Of a stretch of 64,000 bases of DNA, positions 1-10,336 are shown piece by piece (within the stretch, counting starts at the first letter, position 1; every line of letters starts with the position of its first letter). Under the pieces are notes generated by a model that saw only the letters and a list, made by a program, of their open reading frames with translations, did not search any database and was not told the DNA's origin. The DNA is from Rhizodiscina lignyota (Eukaryota > Ascomycota > Dothideomycetes > Aulographales > Rhizodiscinaceae). The stretch covers positions 2,418,001-2,482,000 of the forward strand of contig ML978123.1 of NCBI GenBank assembly GCA_010015805.1. The letters run 5' to 3'. Both the position numbers and the translations under genes were made by a program.

Positions 1-1715
1 CTGGCGAAGATAAGGAGTAAAAGGTCGCGTTGTGACAGAACCGAATTCACTCAAATTCAGATGTGTATGTAATTTTAGTCTACTTCGGGCTGAAAGACGT
101 GGAATGGATTGTCGAGCTCTTCGGTCGTCAAACCTCAATGCTATACAAAGACTTAACGTTCGTGCCCCTATGCCTCGCGCCCGTAGTACTGAAGGAGCAA
201 ACAACTCGCTGTTGAGACAGACATGAGAAATTCACTTTATTTTGGGTCAACGGGAAAGCTTAGGATGCAGTGCATTTTCATGCTCTTGATTCGTTCCGCT
301 TAGATATACCTCGGAGTTTGAGGATGACAGGCTTATCAGAAGATGAAAGGACGCCTTGGGGTCACGCCGCTAAAAGCCAAGTACATATTGATGCTTAGAT
401 AGCCAGTAAGTATCTCGAAGTTCTGAAAGACGATATGTTAGTGTATATTTCTTAAGCACAATTAGTGAAGTATTGGAATTAAAGGCTGCGATTTGAGACA
501 AAATTAAGTGGATTAGTCTAGCAGTCTATCAGATTGCTTTAATATACAACTTCGCTGCGATGACTTGTGACCCCATTTCTTCGAGCCCCGGAGGATGTCG
601 AGTACGCAAGCGGTGACAAAAGAGTTGGCCGCAGCTTTCAAGATACTAAGCAGCATCGGTGTTCTGCCTCTACGGATAAAGTAATAGACACGTTTTCAAA
701 TGGCTTGCTGTAATCTAATGCACTCCAGAGGCTACACAACTGAACTTTCAGAGATAGTCTCGATTACTGTGAGCTGGAAGAGCTATTAGCCACTGACTGT
801 AACACCCCCTGCTCGCTGCCAACTGAATTGTCACCCCGAGTGCCTCCATATCGTTCGACCATTGAGTCGAGGCTAGCCTTCGTATGAGCTTTCATCAATC
901 TCATCGTCGGACTCCTCTTCAGGAGCACCCTCTACCCCTTGGAGGTGTTCGGGGATTCCGACAGACGGGACGCTCCCAGGTTTCTTCTACCAAGAGCATT
1001 CGTCATGAATGCTGAGCAGATCCTCGAGCATCTCGTCATACAAGTTGCTATCGTAATTATGCTTTGCATGATTCGAGATCTGCAACTTGAACAGGATGTT
1101 ATTAAGGCTCTCGTCGTGATCGACGAGTGAGGTGGGAAAACTTGTCGTCTACCTAGTCCTCATCTGCATACTATGAACGAGATGCGTAATAACGAAGCAT
1201 AGACGATGTCTAGCATATATAGTCATCTCCAGCCAGAGAAGGGCATCCTTGCCCTTACATTGGACATACTGGACAACACATTCTAAGAATATGGTCTCCA
1301 CGGTGTCGAGGGTCTCCCAGTACTTGTTGCACCACCCGCTCATACGAGCGAGGCGCTCTGAAAACACTTTTCAAAGCTTGTACCAGTTCCAATTTGAGCG
1401 CTTAGACTTCTGATGGACAGAAAACGAGCGGACGCCAAGCAGTCTGGTTGAGAGGCTGTCCTATTCAACTGAACGGCTGTAGTAAAAACAAGTTTTATTC
1501 TTTAGCACGAGCGGGAGCGTCTCTGAGCGCTCGATTAGATATATTCTAGGGCTTATTCATCTAAAACGCGCAGCTTTAGTATATATAATCTATATTAACT
1601 GCTAAGGATATGCATCCCTGTAGTTCGATACATTGCAGCTATAACTTAACTATTTTATTACCCACTTGGTAGAGTCGCCGGCGAAGTCGTATCTCTTAAT
1701 GTAGAATAATGGCCG
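1..1715. other. gene-free decayed DNA at left edge
   Basis: No convincing gene is visible. Open frames are short, lack homology-like segments and are interrupted on both strands. From about 1400 the sequence becomes AT-rich with many TA dinucleotides, which fits RIP-type decay next to the repeats that follow. No transposase, reverse transcriptase or RNA gene was recognised. Confidence 0.5.
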
Positions 1716-1810
1716 TACTCCTCGTCTAGGACGATTTATAAGAACGGTGTGCTATTCGCATACGTTTAGCTTTAATTGGTCAAAGCCGGGGAGAATTTGC
1801 TCACCGGAGT
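1716..1810 (-). pseudogene. decayed inverted copy of the tRNA-like element
   Basis: Read on the minus strand, this stretch begins with the same 44-nt block as the tRNA-like element at 10337-10380; 43 of 44 bases match. It then continues through a degraded D-arm, the same anticodon-loop core (CCGTTCTTATA), and ends at a GGAGTA resembling the 3' acceptor strand. Differences in the tRNA body are largely C/T and G/A transitions, and the T-arm is not recognisable. It is therefore read as a dead copy. The strong conservation of the first block compared with the body is odd. Confidence 0.5.
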
Positions 1811-1885
1811 ATGATGTCTCTCCTCTTGCCTTCGAGAGGTAATTCACACTGCGCTAGGTAGTGCCAATTTCAGCAGAGTTGCTAG

Positions 1886-2830
1886 ATCTGTATCGATCCG
1901 ATCCTGCAAATATCGTAAGGCTTGTATCCCTGCATATTACTTTGAGGATGACAAAATAGCAGGCCGCCTGGCACTTTGTAACGTTTAGGAGCAAGCAGCC
2001 CTCGCACTTCGATGCAAGTGAGACTATATCTGAAAGCTTAGTCCTATATTCCTTAGAGTGTATTTTGCAATATCGATCTTACTAGAAACTTTGTACAGTT
2101 TATTAAAAATAGAGGCTACTCACAATAGCTACCTAATGTCTTAAAGGAAGGCTGCTACGAGCATCTTCAACCCCCTTAAGTTGACTTTACTTCTCTCGGA
2201 TGACACTAGGTTACTATAATCTTATTACCCTATGCTACATTTCCGGGTCTAAATAACGTACAATTTTGCTACTACATCTGTATTAATCCGATCCTGTAGA
2301 TAAGGCATGTCTCTGCGAGACTGCGTCTTATGGCCGACTACCGGCCCCGTAAGCTGTAAGGTCCAAAAGCAAGCAGCTCTCACACTTCAAGGCAAGCGAG
2401 ACTATCTCCGAAGGCTTAGTTCTACATTATTTAGAGCGTATATATCAAAAGCATCCCGTTGATAGATCTGTATGTCTTGTCAATTAGACTCTGTAGCGGA
2501 CGGGTAATCGATAACGTCTTAAGGGCGAGTAGCACTTGCTTAAATTTCTCTTAAGGATAGGCGGGACTGTATCTAGAAGTTTAATTCCACGCTCTTTAGA
2601 GTGTATATAATTTGATCGCCGGGGAAGTTGTAATGTTTAACGGGAAACAGCTCTTACTCTTCCAGGTAGATAGGACTATCGTTGAAAATTTAATTATACT
2701 TTCTTTAGAGTGTATATAATTTGATCGCCCGGGAAGTTGTAATATTTAACAGAATACAGCTCTTGCTCTTCAAGGCAAATAGGACTATCATTGAAAATTT
2801 AATTATACTTTCTTTAGAGTATTTATGATA
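1886..2830. repeat. five diverged copies of a short repeat family
   Basis: Two longer copies (about 1886-2063 and 2276-2441) share an ATCTGTAT...GATCCGATCCTG head, a middle resembling GCAAGCAGCYCTC, and a tail ending TTTAGAGTGTAT. Three shorter copies with the same tail end near 2606, 2717 and 2826. The last two full periods are 109 bp each, measured by the tail motif at 2595, 2704 and 2813. Most differences between copies are transitions, suggesting RIP. No open frame or terminal inverted repeat was found, so the family is unidentified. Confidence 0.65.
2595..2812. repeat. two tandem 109-bp units
   Basis: The string TTTAGAGTGTATATAATTTG starts at 2595 and again at 2704, and a diverged form starts at 2813, giving an exact 109-bp period. 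The two units differ at scattered positions, mostly A/G and C/T exchanges. They are the youngest-looking part of the larger degenerate family around them. Confidence 0.75.
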
Positions 2831-2879
2831 TATCTGTTCCTCGGCTCATTCAGACTCCTGTCTAGACCTCCGCTTGACC

Positions 2880-5421
2880 TCAATCGTCCTCAGCAGGCGG
2901 CTTATGCATACCAGAGAACTGGTAGACCTTCTCTTCATCCGGGTCCACGCAGAATAACTCCGGGTCCAAGCCTTCCCTAGAAGCGTCCTTCGATTGCATC
3001 CTCGACGTAAGGGCCCATATCATGGTCTCATTGCTCAGTAGTAGAGACTCACTGGTCCATGAGCAAGGACGACCAATATCTTTGCAGCGCGGACAGGTTT
3101 CTGTACCAGGAAGTTGTTTGCACTCAGGCTGAGCGCCGGTCGTCCTTTCATAGACGTAGCAGCTGTCGCACTCCCTTCTGTGTCCACTCGTGTTGCCTTT
3201 TCCTAATTTGTTCAAGCTAGCTCTTCCGAAAGCTCCTCCGATGTTCTCCAAGCCGACCTTTTTCATTTCTTCTATAATCTCATCCTCACTCTTGCGGTGC
3301 GCTTTCCACGGGATAGCCGACTTGCCAAGCTGCTCACTGAACCGATAAGTTTGGGTGAACCAATCGAACTCGGCCCTAATAACCCGTGCCATACCAAATG
3401 GTGGTCTCCATTCGTCACGCTCGGGATCCAACTCTCTGGAGTCCAACAAGTGTCGCTTCAGGTGCCGAATGATGCCAGTAGCGTCCACATACGGTTTGAG
3501 TGAGCCCGGTACATCGGGGTTGTACATCTGCGACACCCAAGTTAACACATTTAACTATATAATTCCGTTGATTAAAGTGCCTACCAATAGAGTTTGAGTG
3601 AACTGATAATATAGTTCCTTCCACTGTCCAGTTTTTAGGTCTTGCCACTCAAACCTTGCTCCGAGTCTAGCGGCATCGGACCAGTCGCTGAATGGTCCGA
3701 TATCTGGGAGCAATGCCAGAGGGTATGGATGCATCTGACCTTCCGGAACGATCTCGAATGTGGGGTATACCGGAGTTCCCTGCGGCGGCAACTCTCCTTC
3801 GTTGGTCTGGAAGTTGACAACGAATATTTTCTCTTTCGGGTCTCTTGGTGAATTTACGCGCAGAGTATAGAGCTGGTAGTGGTCGCAGTGATCTTTTCCA
3901 CCGTCCTCATGGTTTCGAAGTACTTTGCGACACTTGTATGGCACTCCTCGACGGTAGTTCTCGACTTTGCCGATACCAGGGAATTCCGCCTCGGTAAGCA
4001 CCCAGAGCCTCTTCTCGAAGCCAGACTCTTCGAAGATGGGGCTGGCTCTGTTCAACCCATCTGTGACACTCTGCTCTTGGCCGCAGAAGCTCGCTCGAGT
4101 GGTCGCACCTGGCCAACCAGAAATCATTTTTGCCTTGTCGGCGATGGCCTTCAGACGAATAGCACAGTCCGACATGTCCGCGTAAGTTGCCGTCCAAGCA
4201 CCGAGGTTTTGCTTGTGAGTCTCGTTGGTACTAGCGACTGTGCTGGGGCTGAGCTTCGGATTGAATAGCCTCGAGTTGTACGTCTCCATGAGCAGCATAC
4301 ACACTTGCTCCCTGACTTCTCGCTCGGATTTATCGTCGATTGTTTGTCGACAGAGTACAATAGCGAGCCTTGTCCTCGCAGCATGCATAACCTGTTCAAA
4401 CTGTGAGAGGGAATCTAATTGTACAGTGGGTAACGGTGGGATAATACCTTGTAGGGATAGAAATGCCAGTCTTTACGGTTCTCGTCGAAGCAATCATTCT
4501 TGTGTTGTTGCCACTGCAAGCTGAAGTTGTTTGTCGAACCGACATACTGCCGACTGGAACCATCAGGCCAGACTCCAGGAAGCTCGTCTGTCGGTACAAA
4601 GTCCGAATAGTCGCAAAGGTAAATACCATGATTGCCTAAAACCATATGAAGCAAATCAGAACAGGTCCCTATTCAAGCCATGAACCACAGGCCAACTTAC
4701 CCTTCTCGTTCTTCGAATCGATCTTCACTGCGGCTTCAAGGAGCTCTTCACGTGTGAAGTTGGGCTTGTTCAAGACATCCAGCACCCCTGCCTGTCTGAA
4801 GCCCTCGTGCATTTTGTAGACGAATTTTGGGATATTGGAACCGGTTTCGCCCATCTCGGACACCCATTTAGTTCCGACAATGTCCAGTCCTTCACCTCTT
4901 GCCGCGTGTATCGATCGAACGAGAGCGTCAAGTGCCTTGTACACTTGATCTTGGTCCGCAGGTATAGGTATGTCAAACTTCTTGCCTTCTCTCTCTTTTG
5001 CCAAATGCTCGAATTCTATCGAGAACTGTCCCGGAATAACCTTCACGCCCGGCTCGATGTCTTCATGCGAAACTTCAAATTTGTGGACATCGGGTTTGAT
5101 CTCTCCGGGGAGAATGCCTGATTCTGTTGCCGAGTGTTCGGGTGTCCGCTCCACTTGGACAACGCACGTCTTCTCCAGCTCGTTGTTCGTTAGAATTGTC
5201 CCCACATCGCCCTCAAAGATTTGGATTTCTCGCGTTTTTGCAGTTGTAGCAGTGAAACCTCGTTTAGCTCGGAATGTATAGTCTTTCTCGAACCGGGGTA
5301 TGTCCGATGAATGTGACATACTAGGCATAGAGCCATAGTCCGAGGATTCGAGGTTCGGGAAGGAGCCGTAGTCCGATGTATCGAGGTTCGGAAAGGAGTC
5401 GTAGTCTGATGTTTGAGACAT
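2880..5421 (-). CDS. GIY-YIG-like domain protein with C-terminal Cys6 cluster
   Basis: Four-exon model, 787 aa: exons 5421-4701, 4635-4448, 4391-3585 and 3527-2880, with introns of 65, 56 and 57 nt that restore one continuous frame. The N-terminus carries three copies of an SDYGSFPNL-like repeat. Joining exons 1 and 2 creates HGIYLCDY (about residue 243) followed by QYVGSTNNF and QWQQH; exon 3 adds CMLLMETYNSRLFN with candidate catalytic Glu339 and Asn347. This order (GIY, YVG, H, E, N) is that of GIY-YIG nucleases. The Arg normally found between YIG and His appears replaced by Gln, so activity is uncertain. Residues 692-727 hold C-x2-C-x12-C-x8-C-x2-C-x6-C, similar to but looser than a fungal Zn2Cys6 cluster. 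It lies between RIP-like repeats and duplicated genes. The domain call is inference from motifs; a T5orf172/MUG113-type relative is an alternative. Confidence 0.7.
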
Positions 5422-6625
5422 GCCTGTCTTGAGAGAGAGAGAGCATGCACAGGTACGTTGTTGCAAGTGCAAGGAGGAGTAGAGAATCGAGCGGAATTGA
5501 GATGCTTCTGCCTGCTTGCCGCCGTGTTGTGAATGATGTGGCTTCTGATGCAATGCACAAATGTGCGAATACTTTACCGACAGGATTCAAAGAGAGTTGA
5601 AACCGTTTGTGACAGTGGGCGGCAGAATACGTCGTGCGGTGGAGTTGGACGACGGGCAGGCACGACCTTCGGTGGAAGGAGCGACCTCACCATATATGCA
5701 GCACCCCAATACTAAGTATACATGTAAGCTAGCAGGGAATCATTAGCAGGATAATAGAAATGAGTTGCTGAGTACTCGGCAGGTCGCATTTGGAAGATGT
5801 ATTGGTTTCAACGTTGGCATACAATGCAACGTCACCTGGTTTGAGCCAGGCGACCAGGAGGCAGCTTGCGCGCACCAGACTGGATTTTCAAAGAACGCAT
5901 AAGAAGATACTGTCGAGAGATAGGTCTAGCCTAGTCTCTGTTACAAACCCATCATGGTCGCTAGTACAAGTTTCCAGTGCGGTGATTGGGTGTCGTTCGT
6001 CAGTCCTTCCTGTGCCGGTGTCTCCCAGATTCGGAAACTCCAAATTGCGCGAGATGAGTGCAGCTGCTGGAGAAGGGCACGAAATTGGCTTAAGTGCCTG
6101 CTGCTTCGATGCACGCTGACTGGCTTGGGTGCTCGCTAGCTGGCTTCAATGCGTGTGCTCGCTATTTGAGGCTATTTGCTTATCGTACGTTAAAAGTAAG
6201 CTTATAAGAGGTTCAGCAAAACATTGAACATACAACAAATAGCAAACGAGGGGATTGATGAACTGTTTACCATCTCGTAACTTAACTGAACTCAGTCTTA
6301 GCTTCGCCTCGACAACGAGACTACTAGTCCCCGACACCGTGCAACAATGAGAGCTGCTAGAGGTGCTGAGTTATCGCCGGGGTTGGCTTGTAACGTATAG
6401 TCACAAACAGAGCGTTCAGCAAATCAAAGTCTTTGACTAGTTCCGCTGCGCGCTGTAAATAGCAATGATAACAAGACACCATAAGTATGCTGTCATGGTT
6501 CTCACTGCTGAGCGAAGCCGTTAGCCGCATTTATTGGCTGAACGAAACGCTGGAAGGCTCGAGGCTATGATTGCCTGAACCTTAAGAAGCTAGCATGCAA
6601 AAAGGCGCTCGCATGGCTCGAGATG
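5422..6625. other. intergenic, with one gene relic
   Basis: This is the upstream region of the GIY-YIG-like gene and the downstream region of the gene ending at 6626. A CATATATG sequence near 5692 could serve as a TATA-like element for the minus-strand gene. Apart from the relic at 6060-6105, listed separately, no convincing coding sequence was found. Confidence 0.4.
6060..6105 (-). pseudogene. short relic of the 7881-8738 gene
   Basis: Positions 6060-6080 match 8071-8091 exactly over 21 bases, and similarity continues with a few changes to about 6102 (the segment ending GTGCCTG in both). The matched part of the intact gene encodes the Ala/Pro-rich stretch after its second zinc-knuckle-like motif. 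No longer open frame survives here, so this looks like the remnant of a duplicated copy. The alternative is a chance match in Ala-rich code, which the extension beyond the 21 bases makes less likely. Confidence 0.45.
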
Positions 6626-7450
6626 TCATGAGTCGTCAGTGCTTTCTTTAGGCTTCGGAGACTCCTTAGTCTCCTCATCTAAAGTCACCGTCACGTCTTC
6701 ATCTATAGGGTCAGAGTAACCGATAGATGACTCGCCCTGGGACATCGCACCACTCCATTCAAGTGATGCTGGAGCTGTGAGCTGAGAAGCAGTCTGAAGA
6801 GTAGGACCGACCGGCAGAGACTCCGTGTCGGAAGCCATATCCACATTGGAAGTCATGCCTACGTCCAATGCGTCCATGGCCTCTAGAAGATCATCCGTGA
6901 TTTCTGTATCACCTTGATCTTGCTCTTGATCTTGCTCTGCGGATGGTGAAGGCCTTGCCTCCAACTGATCGCCTGCAATATTGTCGAGACTCTGTCTCGC
7001 GGAGTCGAGCATGCGCTCTTGATCGGGAAACTGGTTTGCAATCTCGGAACCAAGAGGCCAACGCTGACGGATTTGCTGGTACACTCTTTCCGCCTCTAGA
7101 CGGTAGCTTTCAGCCCCATCCCAGTCGTCGACAGCGCAAGCTAGGATCATATTGACCCTTAGTCTTTCGCTGTAAGGAAGTTCGGGCTCCCAGAGCAGCT
7201 CCATGAGTTGCTCGACACACTCTTGATGACGTTCCGTATCGTAGAGCGCGTAAGCGGCACGTATTCGAAAGATGAAAGCAACCTCGACATTGTTGAAAGG
7301 TCTTAACATCTTTTTTAAGACCGAAGCGTGAAGTGTTGATTGTATGTCGAGAAGATGAGTTGGATGACGCGAAACGAAGTAGAGGGTTAGTCGATAGCTC
7401 AATCTTACGCTAAGCCAATTTTGGATTGGCACCAAACCCAACTTCCGCAT
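6626..7450 (-). CDS. hypothetical protein, duplicated family, helical repeat-like
   Basis: Single open frame of 274 aa from the first in-frame ATG at 7450. The 5' end is uncertain, and an upstream exon or a start at 7309 is possible. The conserved core (about residues 20-125) is rich in amphipathic helices; it contains ELPYSERLRVNMILACAVDD and AESYRLEAERVYQQI and resembles TPR-like fungal orphan proteins. The C-terminal half is acidic and low-complexity, with EQDQEQDQ and many Ser/Asp/Glu. A decayed copy of the core lies at 9600-9820, so the family duplicated locally. I do not recognise a function. Its place in the RIP-affected zone suggests a lineage-restricted gene. Confidence 0.55.
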   Translation of the reverse strand: MRKLGLVPIQNWLSVRLSYRLTLYFVSRHPTHLLDIQSTLHASVLKKMLRPFNNVEVAFIFRIRAAYALYDTERHQECVEQLMELLWEPELPYSERLRVNMILACAVDDWDGAESYRLEAERVYQQIRQRWPLGSEIANQFPDQERMLDSARQSLDNIAGDQLEARPSPSAEQDQEQDQGDTEITDDLLEAMDALDVGMTSNVDMASDTESLPVGPTLQTASQLTAPASLEWSGAMSQGESSIGYSDPIDEDVTVTLDEETKESPKPKESTDDS

Positions 7451-7880
7451 CGACGGCACGCCCACGACGCGGTGACAAAAGTTGAGCACGGCGAATTCAA
7501 CAGCCAGTAAGAGCAAGTTTTATCCTTTAGTATAAAACATGTTTCAGTGCAATTTTTCAACAAGATAATGGATATTGCTCTATTTGTTGCTACCATAATG
7601 CTACTTGGTCACTACTGTCATCTAAATGGGATGTACTATATACGAGGGAAGCTGTGACTTGTGTTGTATTGTGTGCAGATGTGCAGATGTGCAAAGCTGT
7701 AATTTTCAAGGCGGCTCAGTTAAATCAGTATCAATAGTTATGTCTAATTATTAGAAGAAATTGTGTTGAGTGCTCATCTTGGTTTCCCGTAAAGGTACTT
7801 ATCCCCAGCACCACGTAAAGGTGTGAGCACATCGCTGAGGTCTGCTCTATGAGCAGAGATTTTTTCCTGTGGGTTTACTC
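7451..7880. other. intergenic spacer
   Basis: It lies between two minus-strand genes and would hold the upstream sequences of the 6626-7450 gene. The frame of that gene stays open to about 7516 without another ATG. Nothing else was recognised. Confidence 0.4.
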
Positions 7881-8738
7881 TCAGGAGTCCGGACCCGAGT
7901 CCCAGGGACCCGAGCCGCTACCGCGATGGGGTTCGCGGGGATGTAGCGTATGGAGTACGCTAAGAACTCCGTCGAGCTCCTCTGCGCTCGTGGCATGGCT
8001 TATGATATAGGCCATGTTCGTAGCGAAGTTCCCTGGAGCTTCTGGAACAGAAGCTGGAGCGGCTGCTGGGGCAGCTGCTGGAGAAGGGCACAGAGTTGCC
8101 TTCATGTGCCTGAAGCCGCAGTTGGTGCACACGGAAACGCGGCAACCATCTGGATTCGGCTTATGGAAGCCTTTGCAATCTTGGCAAAAGTTGCTCGGCT
8201 TCCTTCTCTTCTGCTGAGATGGGACACCAGAAGTATCCTCATCGAGAGAGCGCTTTGCGCCCTTCTTTGCATCCTTAGCAGCAATGGCAGCTGCCTGTTG
8301 GGCCTTGTTGGAGTCCTTCTGCTTGCGTTTAGCATCGCAGTTTTGGGACTCACAATAGCCTGGTGGATGAGGGAAGCCATAGGGACACTTGGGCTTACCA
8401 GCGGCAACCCAAGGCTTCCAATCTTCCGGGGCAAAGCGCAGATTCCGCGACTTTGTCGCGTCTTCTGCCGGCCCTGAGACGTCCTCTGGATCATTAGATC
8501 CATGAGTGGAGCCTTGAGAGCTGTTGAGGGGCCTTTTGGGCGCCGGAACAGGCTCTGTTGTTTCCTGAGAGGGGACGAGAGGCCTTTTAGGCGTCGCGTC
8601 ACGCTCTGGTGGTGGTAGAGAACGAGACCTTGTCCCATTCTCTGAAGGATGCTGTGGCACCCTTATAGTGTTTAGTGGAGTGGCTCTTCGCCACTCAACA
8701 AGTTGTGCGCATATATCGTGCGCGTTGTTGATGTCCAT
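7881..8738 (-). CDS. hypothetical protein with three CCHC/zinc-knuckle-like motifs
   Basis: Uninterrupted 285-aa frame from an ATG at 8738. Residues 40-100 are Pro/Ser-rich with two KRPL repeats. Cys/His groups follow: C118, H124, C129 and C134; then C185-x2-C188-x3-H192-x6-C199; then C204-x2-C207-x3-H211-x5-C217. The last two resemble tandem zinc knuckles but with spacing unlike the usual C-x2-C-x4-H-x4-C. A basic segment (KKGAKRS, QQKRRK) separates the groups and could be a nuclear-localisation signal. An Ala/Pro-rich linker and a short helical tail complete it. A fragment of a second copy is at 6060. Single-strand nucleic-acid binding is a reasonable inference, but no function is established. 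A mobile-element nucleocapsid origin was considered but no polymerase or integrase flanks it. Confidence 0.5.
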   Translation of the reverse strand: MDINNAHDICAQLVEWRRATPLNTIRVPQHPSENGTRSRSLPPPERDATPKRPLVPSQETTEPVPAPKRPLNSSQGSTHGSNDPEDVSGPAEDATKSRNLRFAPEDWKPWVAAGKPKCPYGFPHPPGYCESQNCDAKRKQKDSNKAQQAAAIAAKDAKKGAKRSLDEDTSGVPSQQKRRKPSNFCQDCKGFHKPNPDGCRVSVCTNCGFRHMKATLCPSPAAAPAAAPASVPEAPGNFATNMAYIISHATSAEELDGVLSVLHTLHPREPHRGSGSGPWDSGPDS

Positions 8739-9599
8739 GTTTTATGGTTCAACTGTGGAGAGGGAAAGGAAGAAAGCAGGAAGTCGAGTGAAAGCGAGAT
8801 ATTTAACTGCAGCCAGCGGCGGCCCGTGCATTTTAGACTTTCCCACAATCAAAGGTCATAACATCATTTCGGGCTCAAGTGACGCCGCAGACTTATCTTC
8901 ATACCTTAATGGGCACACTTTTCACTCTTCCTCTGTATAACCGTGCCAATACGCAAGAATTTGGCTCGATCATTCAACTTAATACGTGAATTGTTACTGT
9001 CCTCTCCAACAGTACTCTAAGCCGTCAGAACGCGGAGCCGTCCACGGGAATTGGTATTCGCCAAATCACTTTATAGAGCATGGTGTGAGTAGAATAGAGT
9101 GAAGCTGGCTAAGGTAGCTCCACGTTAAGATGGGAGCCCCAAATGGTCCCTCCCCCCCCACATATTTGTTAGCACATTCAATCTACCTCTGCAATGCCAC
9201 AAAGTCTTTTTGACGGCATGGGCTCGTGACCAGTGCATGCATTGCAATCCAAACGGCTCGGACAGGATGATAATCTGATCGCATTGCACGAAGGAGTTAG
9301 TTTCTTGTGAGGGAATGAGACCTGCAACGGCGTCTCTTTTCCGCCACCATAAGAAGTAAATCTTCTAAGGCAGGCCTGATAAGCTACTCCCTGACAATCT
9401 CGAATGTAAACTTACCACTATGTAGAAGCTTCTTAAACATGCTGAAGGCGACTGTAATATAGTAGCTCTGTAGACTGTTCAGTCGCAGCAAACTAGCGCC
9501 TTCGTAATAACATCTTAGTGAAGAAATTCTGTCCGCTCCGACCGTCTGCGATCGTAAGACAACGGTATCAGACACATGTGATTTTGACTGAAGAAGTCG
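8739..9599. other. gene-free spacer
   Basis: No supported gene. Open frames are short and unlike known proteins. A CCCCCCCC run lies near 9160. Sequence between about 9384 and 9600 may be further decayed remains of the duplicated gene whose recognisable part starts at 9600. Confidence 0.35.
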
Positions 9600-9820
9600 T
9601 CCTTGTAGCCCGAATACCAGTTGGTTAGCGAGGCGTGCTTCTTCTAGACGATAGCTTTCAGCCTCGTTCCAGTCATCGACGGCGCGGGCTAGGATCATAT
9701 TGGCCCTCAGTCCTTCGCTGTAAGGAAGCTCCTGGATTACCAGAGCGCGTAAGTGGCCTGTATGCGAAACCTGAAAGTAACTTCGACGTTGTTGGAAGGC
9801 CTTAACATTTAGGCAGATGT
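9600..9820 (-). pseudogene. decayed copy of the 6626-7450 gene
   Basis: Positions about 9640-9815 align with 7093-7310 of the intact gene. Shared peptide words are AVDDW, AESYRLE and MILA, plus a weaker LANQL versus IANQF match. The copy lacks an internal segment of roughly 45 bp present in the intact gene, and both ends of the frame are gone. Many differences are transitions. It is a nonfunctional paralogue fragment on the same strand as the intact gene. Confidence 0.7.
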
Positions 9821-10336
9821 AGATGTGAATTCTGTGTGATCGAGGTGACGTTGAAATCTCGACTCCAGTGCGCCGGGGGGGTTGGGTTGGTGGGGCAGCA
9901 ACACAGTTGGGTCCGAGTCCTATGATTGCCGTATTATTTTATATTTCGCAACGGCGACGAGGAAAAAATTTATTATAAATTTGGAAAATATAACTTTAGT
10001 ATACTTAAATGTCTACTCTTAATTTTTTTTTAAATTATAATATCTTAATGTGGTGAGATATAAGCGATAGTCTCAAGACATATGCAAGTTCCGAAGAAAC
10101 GGCAGAAAACTGACTTTTTTATATTGTTATTACGTGCTCCCTAATAGTTATATTTTAATTATGAAAAGTGCATATTAGAACTGAGTAGCTAAAATATCCT
10201 TCTGACTTATTTTATTTACAAAAATACTACGGTGTTGTTCAATTATCTTCCCTGGGGCAAGGGAGGGTTTATTTAGTGATATTGTCATATCTATATGTAA
10301 TAGCAGCCTTTCCTAGTGGCTTGATTTTCAGGCCTG
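9821..10336. other. AT-rich gene-free island
   Basis: From about 9940 to 10260 the sequence is strongly AT-rich (for example long A/T runs around 9960-10050 and 10150-10210), typical of a RIP-mutated stretch. No open frame, terminal repeat or RNA gene was recognised. It immediately precedes the tRNA-like element. Confidence 0.5.

Noticed and set aside
5790-6119. 109-codon plus-strand frame
   Set aside because: No proper start; its 3' part overlaps the antisense of the gene relic at 6060.
7881-8738. Mobile-element nucleocapsid-like gene
   Set aside because: Knuckle spacing is atypical and there is no polymerase, integrase or terminal repeat nearby; kept as an orphan gene.
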